A stretch of DNA of 13,484 bases from an uncultured Lachnospiraceae bacterium (GTDB lineage: Bacteria > Bacillota > Clostridia > Lachnospirales > Lachnospiraceae). Position 1 is the first letter of the stretch. Each line of letters opens with the position of its first letter. Positions 7,080 through 13,408 of the stretch are shown here, in pieces. Both the position numbers and the translations under genes were made by a program. Under the pieces are notes generated by a model. The model was given only the letters and a program-made list of their open reading frames with translations, was not told the DNA's origin and searched no databases. The stretch is taken from positions 1-13,484 of the forward strand of contig CAJUNP010000054.1 in the NCBI GenBank assembly GCA_910587935.1, written 5' to 3'.

Positions 7080-8036
7080 ATGAAAAAAAGGAATCTGTTA
7101 TGCGTATGGTTTCTGCTTGGCGCAGTTCTGCTCGGAGCATGTCAAAAGAAAAACGCGGGCCAAGCGGCGGAAAATGAGAAGGAAGAAGCGCCGTGTGATA
7201 TGCATGTCAGCGAAGAAAACATTGAAATCAGCGGATTAACAGGGGAATACACATTCCTGTTTCTGACGGACACCCATATGGTTGTGCCGGATGAAGAGGA
7301 TTCCGACAAAGTGGAAAAATATTCGGAGCTTCGTTTTGACGAGTTTCAAAACGATGAGGACATTGCCTCGGCCGAACAGTTTGAACATTGGATGGATTAT
7401 GCCAACGAACAAAAGGTTGACGCCCTTCTTTTGGGCGGAGATATTATTGATTATCCTTCCGCCGCGAATATCGAACATCTGGAAGAGAATCTGAAAAAGC
7501 TTCAGACGCCGTATTTATACGCTTTGGGCAATCACGACTGGACGTTTCCCTGGGAATATATGACGCAGTACGGAGAAGAAACATATCTTCCCATGCTGGA
7601 GCCTTATATGCAGTCGGATTCTTCCTTTCATGAGCTGGAATTTGAAGATTTGATTATTGTAGCCGTGGATGACAGCGCCAATCAGGTCGATCCGGAAGCG
7701 CTGGAAGAATACAGAAAAATTTTGAAAAAGGGAAAACCGGTGATACTGATGCTTCACGTGCCGCTTTTAACCCAATCGGTACTGACAAAGGCAAAGGAAA
7801 CCTGGAGCAGCGGCGTTGTTCTGGGAGGAGGAAATTACGGAGGCATCTATCCGGACGAGGTGTCTTCGGAGTTTATTGAATTGACTACTGCCGCGGACAG
7901 CCCGGTTGCAGCCGTATTGGCGGGACACGTTCATTTTTACGATAAGGATCAGATTAACGATCATATTGTTCAGATCGTTGGAGACGGGGGATATAAAGGA
8001 GAAGCGCTTCTGATTCGGGTTACGGGAGCCAGGTAA
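7080..8036 (+). CDS. Metallophosphoesterase lipoprotein
   Basis: A 318-residue calcineurin-like phosphoesterase. The start at 7080 has AAGGTGAG eight bases upstream and gives a short signal peptide with lipobox L-G-A-C (Cys21); the longer open frame from 6993 would overlap the MATE gene. The metal ligands are all present in order: Asp64-x-His66 (FLTDTHM), GGD (119-121), GNHD (150-153), His226 (LMLHVPL) and GHVH (282-285). The enzyme should therefore be active, lipid-anchored on the outer face of the membrane, and use two metal ions to cleave a phosphoester. The substrate is unknown. An acidic insertion after the first motif (about residues 71-95) is unusual for the core fold. The DUF2164 gene follows 22 bases later. 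Confidence 0.9.
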   Translation: MKKRNLLCVWFLLGAVLLGACQKKNAGQAAENEKEEAPCDMHVSEENIEISGLTGEYTFLFLTDTHMVVPDEEDSDKVEKYSELRFDEFQNDEDIASAEQFEHWMDYANEQKVDALLLGGDIIDYPSAANIEHLEENLKKLQTPYLYALGNHDWTFPWEYMTQYGEETYLPMLEPYMQSDSSFHELEFEDLIIVAVDDSANQVDPEALEEYRKILKKGKPVILMLHVPLLTQSVLTKAKETWSSGVVLGGGNYGGIYPDEVSSEFIELTTAADSPVAAVLAGHVHFYDKDQINDHIVQIVGDGGYKGEALLIRVTGAR

Positions 8037-8058
8037 AAATTTACGAGAGGAAACCATT

Positions 8059-8316
8059 ATGAGAAAAAACCTAAACGAAGCAATCTCGTTGAGTGATACG
8101 CAAAAGAAACTGCTTGCCGGCGAAATAAAAGCATTTTATCTGGATGTCCGCGGAGAAGAAATCGGAATAATCGAGGAACAGCAGTTACTTGATCTGTTTT
8201 GTGAACATTTAGCGCCAATTGTTTATAATAAGGCGTTGGACGACTCCATGCACTGGTTAAAAGAACAAATGGGGAATATGGAAGCGGATTACTATTTGTT
8301 GTATAAGAATGTTTAA
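8059..8316 (+). CDS. DUF2164-family small protein
   Basis: An 85-residue protein that resembles DUF2164. It has an N-terminal helix with LSDTQKKLLAGEIKAFYLD, a glycine turn EEIGIIEEQQLLDLFCEHLAPIVYNKALDDS typical of the family, and a final helix ending LKEQMGNMEADYYLLYKNV. The family is small, cytoplasmic and of unknown function. GAGAGGAAA precedes the ATG. Its last eight bases overlap an ATG (8309) that opens the short frame MFNRRFLIFIFVF in a different register, which would be a translational-coupling arrangement for the next gene. It lies at the boundary where the sequence becomes visibly richer in A and T. Confidence 0.78.
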   Translation: MRKNLNEAISLSDTQKKLLAGEIKAFYLDVRGEEIGIIEEQQLLDLFCEHLAPIVYNKALDDSMHWLKEQMGNMEADYYLLYKNV

Positions 8317-8356
8317 CAGGCGGTTCTTGATTTTCATTTTTGTTTTTTGCTATTAG
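8309..8356 (+). other. Short overlapping frame, probable 5' end of the next gene
   Basis: An ATG at 8309, overlapping the stop of the DUF2164 gene, opens MFNRRFLIFIFVFCY and then stops at 8354-8356. A positively charged start followed by a run of hydrophobic residues looks like the first half of a signal or anchor helix. Removing one T from the T6 run at 8343-8348 joins it in frame to the next gene and completes the helix as FVFAISCLFAY. It is therefore likely to be the true beginning of that gene. Confidence 0.55.
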
Positions 8357-8945
8357 TTGTTTATTCGCTTATCGCCAGGTTCTAAAAAAAGAAGGGGTGG
8401 TTAGCGCAGGACTGGTAAAGATAGAAAATATTAACTACGTATATTCATCCTTTGAATTATCTGGTGAAGGTAAAACTATTGCGTTGATTGATAATTATAT
8501 AATAAAGGCAGTACCTGAAGATCCAAGCCATACTTTTCTTATTTTAAGAACTTTTCTTGACCAGAACTATATTGTTAGAGAGGATTATGAGATTCCAACG
8601 GAAGGGAAAGTTAATTGTGCATACATAGACGGTAAAAGAATAACGGCGGATCAAGTTTTAAATGCACTTACTGATATAATAAGAAATGATAATGATGAGG
8701 GAACACCATTTTACATATCAAATAATGGAACTGAAAAAAATGATTTGAAAAGCGTAGTTATAGGTTATGAAGACTGTCCGGTTGGAACAGACTATTCCAT
8801 ATACGGAATAGGTAAGATAGATGATAAATGGGCGGTTGTGCTAAGGAATGAGTTAGGAACATGGGATGGTAATAAATTGCCTGCAATTTATCATGAGCTG
8901 GATACTAAATGTAGAGAAATGTTGAGCGAGTGTGGAATATGGTAA
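8340..8945 (+). CDS. Uncharacterised AT-rich gene, 5' end probably frameshifted
   Basis: An open frame of 201 codons ending at 8945; I do not recognise the family. It is open only from 8331, and the sole early start is a TTG at 8340 with no ribosome site; a GTG near 8397 would be the next option. The N-terminus reads as the second half of a membrane helix (AISCLFAY), then RQVLKKEG and a soluble domain with alternating strands, including KIENINYVYSSF, an acidic IRNDNDEGTPFYI and YGIGKIDDKWAVVLRN. Joined to the frame at 8309 through a one-base shift it would be a membrane-anchored protein of about 211 residues facing outwards. Codon use is more A/T-rich than its neighbours, suggesting acquisition. 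It may be a pseudogene, a sequencing error in the T run, or a frameshift-regulated gene. Confidence 0.55.
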   Translation: MFFAISCLFAYRQVLKKEGVVSAGLVKIENINYVYSSFELSGEGKTIALIDNYIIKAVPEDPSHTFLILRTFLDQNYIVREDYEIPTEGKVNCAYIDGKRITADQVLNALTDIIRNDNDEGTPFYISNNGTEKNDLKSVVIGYEDCPVGTDYSIYGIGKIDDKWAVVLRNELGTWDGNKLPAIYHELDTKCREMLSECGIW

Positions 8946-9002
8946 TAATGACCATATAAGATATTTCAAAAAGGGACTTGTATAGGAAACGATATGTTAT
9001 GT

Positions 9003-9025
9003 TTGCATAGCGCTGGCTATTGCAA
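9003..9025 (+). repeat. Hairpin upstream of the terminator
   Basis: TTGCATAGC (9003-9011) pairs with GCTATTGCAA (9016-9025) with one bulged base, around a GCTG loop. There is no T tract after it. It sits 12 bases before the terminator stem and may be part of the 3' end structure of the transcript. Confidence 0.45.
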
Positions 9026-9037
9026 TTTGAGAGAATT

Positions 9038-9070
9038 GAGCTGATACATGGTATTGGCTCATGTTTTTTT
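9038..9070 (+). terminator. Intrinsic terminator of the 4.9-8.9 kb operon
   Basis: GAGCTGATAC (9038-9047) pairs over all ten positions, two of them G-U, with GTATTGGCTC (9051-9060) around an ATG loop. It is followed by seven T (9064-9070). This is the first clear plus-strand terminator after the promoter at 4856-4884, so it probably ends the transcript of five genes. Confidence 0.75.
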
Positions 9071-9158
9071 ATAAAAATGCGTGAGGTGGAAGATTATAAT
9101 AAAATATATTATACTATACGCAAAGATAATGCCGGGGTTATGGAGGGAGAAAAATATC

Positions 9159-9734
9159 ATGCAATCATTTGAAGAATACATGAAGAATTTAAAACAATGG
9201 CTTCAGGATACGGCAGATTCCCAACTGGAAGAGATGTCTGACTTTTTTACAAAGAGGCTGCATGGTTACGAAGAGCATATGGCAATTTGGGAGAAATCTT
9301 ATCGGATCTTTGCTGAAGTATTACCTTTAGAATGTCAAAAAATTTTAGATTTAGGTTGTGGGACTGGGTTGGCGTTGGACAAAGAAAGCCTGCATCATTT
9401 CCTGCCGGAACGTAAAGAGGAATTGTACCGGAAAATTTACTGCAGTCTGAAACAAGGCGGCATTTTTATTTTAGGAGATTACATTGCCTGCTGTAATGAA
9501 GAAGAGGAACTGTTGCGCGGCGTACACCTGAATAAAAGGAAACAGTCGGCAATACCGGAGAATTGTTATGTACATTTTGACATTCCCCTGACCTTGGAAC
9601 ATGAAAAAGAATTATTGCAAAACGCGGGATTTGTAATTGAAAAAGTATTGGATGGCAGCGCAACGATTATTATAGCCGGGAAAGGAAGCGATCAGACCTC
9701 ATCATGCACTTCCTCCAAGGTGATGGTTATATAA
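9159..9734 (+). CDS. SAM-dependent methyltransferase with a large internal deletion
   Basis: A 191-residue protein that keeps both ends of a class I methyltransferase but lacks its middle. The start at 9159 has GGAGGGAG upstream; the longer frame from 9081 has no ribosome site. Motif I is intact (LDLGCGTGLALD, residues 63-74). The next residues, KESLHHFLPERKEELYRKIYCSLKQGGIFILGDYIA, correspond to the segment that normally begins after strands 2-4. The acidic residue that binds the SAM ribose and the adenine pocket are therefore missing, about 60-70 residues. The join, at about 9378-9389, is in frame. The protein is unlikely to bind SAM normally; it is probably a decaying gene, although the open frame and good ribosome site are kept. 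The tail after GKGSDQ (TSSCTSSKVMVI) looks like read-through. Confidence 0.75.
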   Translation: MQSFEEYMKNLKQWLQDTADSQLEEMSDFFTKRLHGYEEHMAIWEKSYRIFAEVLPLECQKILDLGCGTGLALDKESLHHFLPERKEELYRKIYCSLKQGGIFILGDYIACCNEEEELLRGVHLNKRKQSAIPENCYVHFDIPLTLEHEKELLQNAGFVIEKVLDGSATIIIAGKGSDQTSSCTSSKVMVI

Positions 9735-9828
9735 TTTTGTATGCCTTTGTCAAGGGAGGGTAAAAAGCATATTAAAAGCCGCCGCGGGCAATACTGAAAG
9801 AAAAACGGGGTGAAACAAAGGCGGTATT

Positions 9829-10077
9829 ATGAAAAGCAGAAAACAAATGCGGAATATCTTTATTAAAAAAATGGACGATATTCTGGTTAATTACTATAAG
9901 GCAGTCGATTTTTCCGTTTTTACATCGGGAGAAGACGTCAGGCCTTTTGAGGATATTTACTGGCAGGAGGTTCTGAAACTGATCGAGCTGATGCGGGAAC
10001 TGGAGCTGTTAACCGGCAGCGAATACGGTCTGCTGCGGGATGTATACGCGGATTATTTCAGCTTTTATCCCTGCTGA
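9829..10077 (+). CDS. Small unknown protein, 82 residues
   Basis: An 82-residue protein that I do not recognise. AAAGGCGG lies four bases upstream of the ATG, a reasonable site. The N-terminus is basic (MKSRKQMRNIFIKKMDD); the rest alternates hydrophobic and acidic residues and looks mainly helical (YWQEVLKLIELMRELELLTGSEYGLLRDVYADYF). There is no signal peptide, cysteine pair or HTH. It ends convergently with the DUF362 gene and overlaps it by 20 bases. Its transcript appears to end at a terminator about 40-85 bases inside that gene. It could be a small adaptor or regulator, but nothing in the sequence says which. Confidence 0.6.
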   Translation: MKSRKQMRNIFIKKMDDILVNYYKAVDFSVFTSGEDVRPFEDIYWQEVLKLIELMRELELLTGSEYGLLRDVYADYFSFYPC

Positions 10078-11197
10078 AAAAAGACAGCGCTTTCCTTACG
10101 GATATAGCTTTCATAGGGCACATTTCCTGGCAGCAAAAACAGGAAATGCAGCCCTTTTTTTGAAAATGAGCTTTCCGGTTTTTGAATTTGATAATATGGG
10201 CGGGACAGCTTTCCGCACATTTTCCGCATCCTACGCATAATTCCGCGTTAAGCTGGGGATAGGATTTGAGCAGTCTGCCTGCAATCCGCATAAAAGGTTT
10301 CTGTAAAAATGCAGGCAGCGTACTGGAAAAGTCCAGACGTTTGGTATCCGGAACCTGAAAGGGTGTCAGGTTATCCGGTATGGGATCACCGGCCAGAGTA
10401 AGTGCGTCCGGTTTGGCAAGGCCTGCTTCCAGAGCCTGCCGGAGCATCACGATATTTTGGGGAACAAGGCCCATAATGCCGGCGGCAAACCAGTCCTGTG
10501 TATATAGATCCCGGGAAGCAAAAAGCAGATGCAGAGGGTGGGACGTTCCTCCTGTGGGACCGTTGCCTTCCATTGCGTCGATGGCGTCTATAATCGTCAG
10601 GTCCGGCGCTGCCGTCTGTGCAAGTTCAAGAAGCATGCGGGAAAAATCTTCGATATCCGGAAAACGGTAATGCATCTGCGGTTTTTCCAGACCGGGAATT
10701 GTGCCGAATAGATTTTTAATACCGCCGGAGTATCCCGTCATGGCATGTGTTTTCAGCTTACAGATATTGATGATATAATCGGCGTCGCAGACCGGTGTGA
10801 TCATATGAAAGGAATGGTTCATAAACCCGTCGGGGCAGTGAACCGTTCTGGCGGTAAAATCCATGTTCAGCTTCAGTTCCGGTTCCAACTCTTTCATGCC
10901 GCAGACATGATAAATGTTTTTCATGTATTCCGCGTTATACAGCCCGCCGGAACTTTCCGCCAGGATGATATCGGTTACATGATGCTCCTTAAGCCAACGT
11001 GCTACCGCTTTAATCACAAGCGGATGGGTGGTAGCGGGAAACTGCGGACTTTTGGCCATAACAAGATTGGGTTTGATGACAACCTTCAGGTCAGGCCTTA
11101 GATCTTTGGCAATTTCCTGGTCCTCCATGAAATTACAGACCGCGTTGTAAATTAATTCCTCGTCATAGGATGGGACATAATAAAGAGATTGGATCAT
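10058..11197 (-). CDS. DUF362 protein with two C-terminal [4Fe-4S] clusters
   Basis: A 379-residue protein: an N-terminal DUF362 domain (about residues 1-300) and a bacterial ferredoxin-type tail. DUF362 features include DLKVVIKPNLVMAKSP, TDIILAESSGG, a YIINICKLKTHAMTGYSGGIKNLFG core and TIIDAIDAMEGNGPTGG. The two CX2CX2CX3CP motifs are Cys321/324/327/331 and Cys350/353/356/360, with an extra Cys355. It is cytoplasmic and probably a redox or electron-transfer protein; the partner is unknown. The start at 11197 follows AAGGAAGG; the open frame continues to 11290, but that would run through the promoter. The region coding for the second cluster also forms, on the other strand, the terminator of the neighbouring small gene. 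Confidence 0.87.
   Translation of the reverse strand: MIQSLYYVPSYDEELIYNAVCNFMEDQEIAKDLRPDLKVVIKPNLVMAKSPQFPATTHPLVIKAVARWLKEHHVTDIILAESSGGLYNAEYMKNIYHVCGMKELEPELKLNMDFTARTVHCPDGFMNHSFHMITPVCDADYIINICKLKTHAMTGYSGGIKNLFGTIPGLEKPQMHYRFPDIEDFSRMLLELAQTAAPDLTIIDAIDAMEGNGPTGGTSHPLHLLFASRDLYTQDWFAAGIMGLVPQNIVMLRQALEAGLAKPDALTLAGDPIPDNLTPFQVPDTKRLDFSSTLPAFLQKPFMRIAGRLLKSYPQLNAELCVGCGKCAESCPAHIIKFKNRKAHFQKKGCISCFCCQEMCPMKAISVRKALSFFSRDKS
10116..10161 (+). terminator. Plus-strand terminator inside the DUF362 gene
   Basis: CATTTCCTG (10121-10129) pairs perfectly with CAGGAAATG (10140-10148) across a ten-base loop. GGGC (10116-10119) pairs with GCCC (10151-10154) below a small asymmetric bulge. Seven T (10155-10161) follow at once. 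This is a textbook intrinsic terminator for the plus-strand transcript that carries the small gene at 9829. It is made from the codons of the second iron-sulphur motif (GCISCFCCQEMCP) on the minus strand. Confidence 0.7.
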
Positions 11198-11237
11198 GGG
11201 GACCTTCCTTTTGGTAAATTTGCTTAGTTTACGGAAA

Positions 11238-11266
11238 AGTATAGGGGATTGTTTATGTTTTGTCAA
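11238..11266 (-). promoter_or_regulatory. Consensus promoter of the DUF362 gene
   Basis: On the minus strand TTGACA (11266-11261) and TATACT (11243-11238) are separated by 17 bases. The start would be near 11231, giving a leader of about 34 bases before the ATG at 11197. A TAAACAAT site lies in the spacer and two more just upstream of the -35. Confidence 0.85.
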
Positions 11267-11291
11267 ATTTTTAAACAATTTTCTAAACAAT
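11248..11291. promoter_or_regulatory. Three TAAACAAT sites between divergent promoters
   Basis: The octamer TAAACAAT occurs at 11272-11279 and 11284-11291 on the plus strand and at 11248-11255 on the minus strand. Centres are 24 and 12 bases apart. They flank and enter the DUF362 promoter and lie 50-70 bases upstream of the tRNA start. They may be binding sites for a regulator, though the region is AT-rich and chance cannot be excluded. Confidence 0.4.
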
Positions 11292-11305
11292 CTTAAAAAA
11301 AGGTA

Positions 11306-11334
11306 TTGCCAAAATCAAATCTATCATGTATAAT
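11306..11334 (+). promoter_or_regulatory. tRNA-Gln promoter
   Basis: TTGCCA (11306-11311) and a perfect TATAAT (11329-11334) are separated by 17 bases. Transcription would start near 11341, about 13 bases before the mature tRNA end. No separate promoter is visible between the tRNA and the thioesterase gene. Confidence 0.85.
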
Positions 11335-11353
11335 ACCAAAAGTAATCACGCAT

Positions 11354-11425
11354 AGGGCTATCGCCAAACGGTAAGGCAACGGACTCTGACTCCGTCATTT
11401 CAAGGTTCGAATCCTTGTAGCCCTG
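11354..11425 (+). tRNA. tRNA-Gln (anticodon CTG)
   Basis: The full cloverleaf can be drawn. The acceptor stem AGGGCTA/TAGCCCT has G as discriminator base. The D arm is GCC..GGC, the anticodon stem CGGA/TCCG carries the loop with CTG, and the T arm has TTCGAAT. The sequence TATCGCCAAACGGTAAGGCAA is typical of bacterial tRNA-Gln. It reads CAG codons. CCA is not encoded and must be added after transcription. Confidence 0.95.
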
Positions 11426-11432
11426 TTTAACG

Positions 11433-11459
11433 CTCTCGTTTTTAACGGGAGTTTTTTTT
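11433..11459 (+). terminator. Terminator or attenuator after tRNA-Gln
   Basis: CTCTCGTT (11433-11440) pairs with AACGGGAG (11444-11451) with one G-U pair, followed by eight T (11452-11459). The thioesterase gene starts 20 bases later with no promoter of its own in between. The same CTCTCG could instead pair with CGGGAG (11464-11469) in the ribosome site. Confidence 0.75.
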
Positions 11460-11479
11460 AACTCGGGAGGAGTACCGCA

Positions 11480-12235
11480 ATGTATGAATTCACCGGTAAA
11501 ATCCGTTATAGCGAAACGGACAGCGAAGGCAGATTGTCTCTGGAGTCTTTACTGGATTATTTTCAGGACTGCTCTACCTTTCAATCGGAGTCTCTGGGCG
11601 TGGGTCTGGAATATTTGAAGGAAAAACATCAGGCGTGGGTGCTTTCTTCCTGGCAGATCGTTGTCAGACGTTATCCGGGACTTTGCGAACAGGTAGTTGT
11701 TGGGACGTTTCCTTATGATTTAAAAGGTTTTTTAGGGTTCAGGAACTTTTATATGAAAGACAGCGAAGGTAAGTTTCTTGCGTATGCCAATTCTCTCTGG
11801 GCGTTGGTAGACATGCGGACAGGTAAACCGGCGATGCCTTCGGAACGGATATTAAAGGCTTATGTTGTGGAACCAAGGTTTGAGATGGAATATGCGCCCC
11901 GGAAGATCCGTATTCCGGCGGAGGGTGAAGACGGCGTTAACTTCAGCAGGCCGGAAGATCTGTTGGTAAGACCCTATCATCTGGATACGAACCATCATGT
12001 GAATAACGGCCAGTTTATTCGTATGGCTATGAGTTTTCTGCCGGAGGGTTTTACGGTTACGCAGCTGCGGGCGGAATATAAGAAACAGGCGTTTTTAAAT
12101 GACGTGTTAAAACCCTGCGTGGCGGAATCCGACGGAATTTTTGTGGTGAGTCTTCGGGACGGGGAAGACAAACCCTACGTCAATGTAGAGTTTACGGTAG
12201 AAAAGGAAAGTGTATCTGCGGATGCGGACATATAG
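11480..12235 (+). CDS. Acyl-ACP thioesterase
   Basis: A 251-residue FatA/FatB-type thioesterase that releases fatty acids from acyl carrier protein in the cytoplasm. It is made of two hotdog domains. The first (about 1-130) opens with YEFTGKIRYSETDSEGRLSLESLLDYFQDCS and holds WVLSSWQIVVRRYP. The second (about 145-245) carries the catalytic set in HLDTNHHVNNGQFI: Asp169, Asn171 and His173, spaced as in the plant enzymes. The length is normal for the bacterial type. GGGAGGAG lies ahead of the ATG. It is the first protein gene after tRNA-Gln and is followed by the CvfB-like gene 24 bases on, so it may rely on read-through from the tRNA promoter. Confidence 0.92.
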   Translation: MYEFTGKIRYSETDSEGRLSLESLLDYFQDCSTFQSESLGVGLEYLKEKHQAWVLSSWQIVVRRYPGLCEQVVVGTFPYDLKGFLGFRNFYMKDSEGKFLAYANSLWALVDMRTGKPAMPSERILKAYVVEPRFEMEYAPRKIRIPAEGEDGVNFSRPEDLLVRPYHLDTNHHVNNGQFIRMAMSFLPEGFTVTQLRAEYKKQAFLNDVLKPCVAESDGIFVVSLRDGEDKPYVNVEFTVEKESVSADADI

Positions 12236-12259
12236 ATTACGGAAAGGCAGCAGGACGTT

Positions 12260-13120
12260 ATGATAAAATTGGGAGAAAAACAGGAATTGGAGATTGTAAA
12301 GCAAGTGGAATTCGGCGTTTATCTGAGCGATCCCGAAGAAGCCCTGCTAAGCGGAGCGGAGGCGCCGAGGGTACTTCTGCCGGTAAAACAGGTTCCGGAA
12401 GGCGCAAAACGGGGAGACAGACTTACGGTATTTGTATACCGTGATTCCAAAGACAGGCTGATTGCGTCCACCCGTATGCCGAAGCTTTGCCTGCATCAGG
12501 TCGGAATGCTTACCGTTAAGGAAGTGGCAAAGATCGGCGCCTTTCTGGATTGGGGACTGGAAAAAGACCTTCTTCTTCCTTTTGCGGAACAAACGAGAAA
12601 AGTGCGGGAAGAAGAAACCTGCCTGGCCGCAGTATATACCGATAAAAGCGGGCGCCTTTGCGCGACCATGAATGTGTATCCGTACCTGCGGACCGACAGT
12701 CCGTATGGGAAAGACGACCGGGTAACGGGGACCGTTTATGAGATCAGCGATAATTTCGGCGCGTTTGTAGCGGTTGACAATGAATTTTCGGGATTGATTC
12801 CCAAAAAGGAATGGTATGGGAACGCCCGGATCGGGGATACTGTAAATGTCCGTGTGACCGGCGTCAAAGAGGACGGGAAGCTGGATCTGAGCATGCGGGA
12901 AAAGGCATATCTGCAGATCGAGACGGACGCGGAGCAGATTTTGGCCCTGCTGGACAGTTATGACGGGGTTCTTCCCTTTAACGATAAGGTTGATCCGGAA
13001 ATTATTCGGCGAGAAACGGGGATGAGCAAAAATGAGTTCAAAAGAGCCGTGGGACATTTGCTGAAGAACGGTCAGATATGTATCGACGGAAAAGTAATTC
13101 GAAAAACGGTAAAGGAATAG
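12260..13120 (+). CDS. CvfB/YitL-like S1-domain RNA-binding protein
   Basis: A 286-residue protein with the CvfB layout: S1-like domains at about residues 1-65 and 70-130, a third clear S1 domain at about 150-215 (VTGTVYEISDNFGAFVAVDNEFSGLIPKKEW...GDTVNVRVTGVKEDGKLDLSMR) and a C-terminal winged helix (about 225-285, ILALLDSYDGVLPFNDK...MSKNEFKRAVGHLLKNGQICIDG). It should bind RNA in the cytoplasm. Members in Staphylococcus affect virulence gene expression, but the target here is not known. The ribosome site is modest (GCAGGA). Its stop is six bases before the ATG of the small HPr-like gene, so the two are probably translationally coupled. Confidence 0.9.
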   Translation: MIKLGEKQELEIVKQVEFGVYLSDPEEALLSGAEAPRVLLPVKQVPEGAKRGDRLTVFVYRDSKDRLIASTRMPKLCLHQVGMLTVKEVAKIGAFLDWGLEKDLLLPFAEQTRKVREEETCLAAVYTDKSGRLCATMNVYPYLRTDSPYGKDDRVTGTVYEISDNFGAFVAVDNEFSGLIPKKEWYGNARIGDTVNVRVTGVKEDGKLDLSMREKAYLQIETDAEQILALLDSYDGVLPFNDKVDPEIIRRETGMSKNEFKRAVGHLLKNGQICIDGKVIRKTVKE

Positions 13121-13126
13121 GTGATT

Positions 13127-13357
13127 ATGAGAGTAACAGGTATTAAAGACGTGGAGGCGTTTATTAAAGTAATCGACTCCTGCAGCGGAAGAGTGGAACT
13201 GGTAACTGCGGAAGGGGACCGACTGAACCTCAAATCAAGACTTGCGCAGTACGTTTCTTTAAGCAGACTGTTTGCGGACGACAGTCTTCGGGAGCTGGAA
13301 ATTATTGCCTCGGAACCGGAAGACGTTAATAAAATTATTGGTTTTCTGATGAATTAA
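13127..13357 (+). CDS. HPr-like small protein lacking the active-site histidine
   Basis: A 76-residue protein that looks like the HPr fold of the phosphotransferase system. The segment GRVELVTAEGDRLNLKSRLAQYVSLSRLF aligns with the HPr region around Ser46 (consensus AKSIMGVMSL), and the following ELEIIASEPEDVNKIIGFL aligns with its last strand and helix. Ser37 would correspond to regulatory Ser46. The GLHARPA motif with phospho-accepting His15 is absent; the matching region is MRVTGIKDVEAFIKVIDSC. It therefore cannot take phosphate from enzyme I at that site. The ATG at 13127 is preferred to the GTG at 13121, since AAAGGAATAGGTG lies just before it. A structural or regulatory role is possible, but unproven. 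Confidence 0.7.
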   Translation: MRVTGIKDVEAFIKVIDSCSGRVELVTAEGDRLNLKSRLAQYVSLSRLFADDSLRELEIIASEPEDVNKIIGFLMN

Positions 13358-13408
13358 CCGCAAGAAATATTGTTAACGATTTTTTAAGAAAAATCTGAAA
13401 AAATCATA

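Noticed and set aside
9081..9158. 26-residue extension of the methyltransferase
   Set aside because: The extension has no ribosome site, while the ATG at 9159 has GGAGGGAG and a normal family-like start.
9778..9824. CCGCC (9779-9783) pairing with GGCGG in the ribosome site of the 82-residue gene
   Set aside because: Only five or six pairs over a long loop; too weak to claim as a switch.
11198..11290. N-terminal extension of the DUF362 protein
   Set aside because: The extra basic residues are encoded by the consensus promoter itself; the ATG at 11197 has AAGGAAGG.
11354..11472. T-box riboswitch before the thioesterase gene
   Set aside because: The sequence is a complete tRNA with acceptor stem and T arm; there is no T-box motif or specifier stem.
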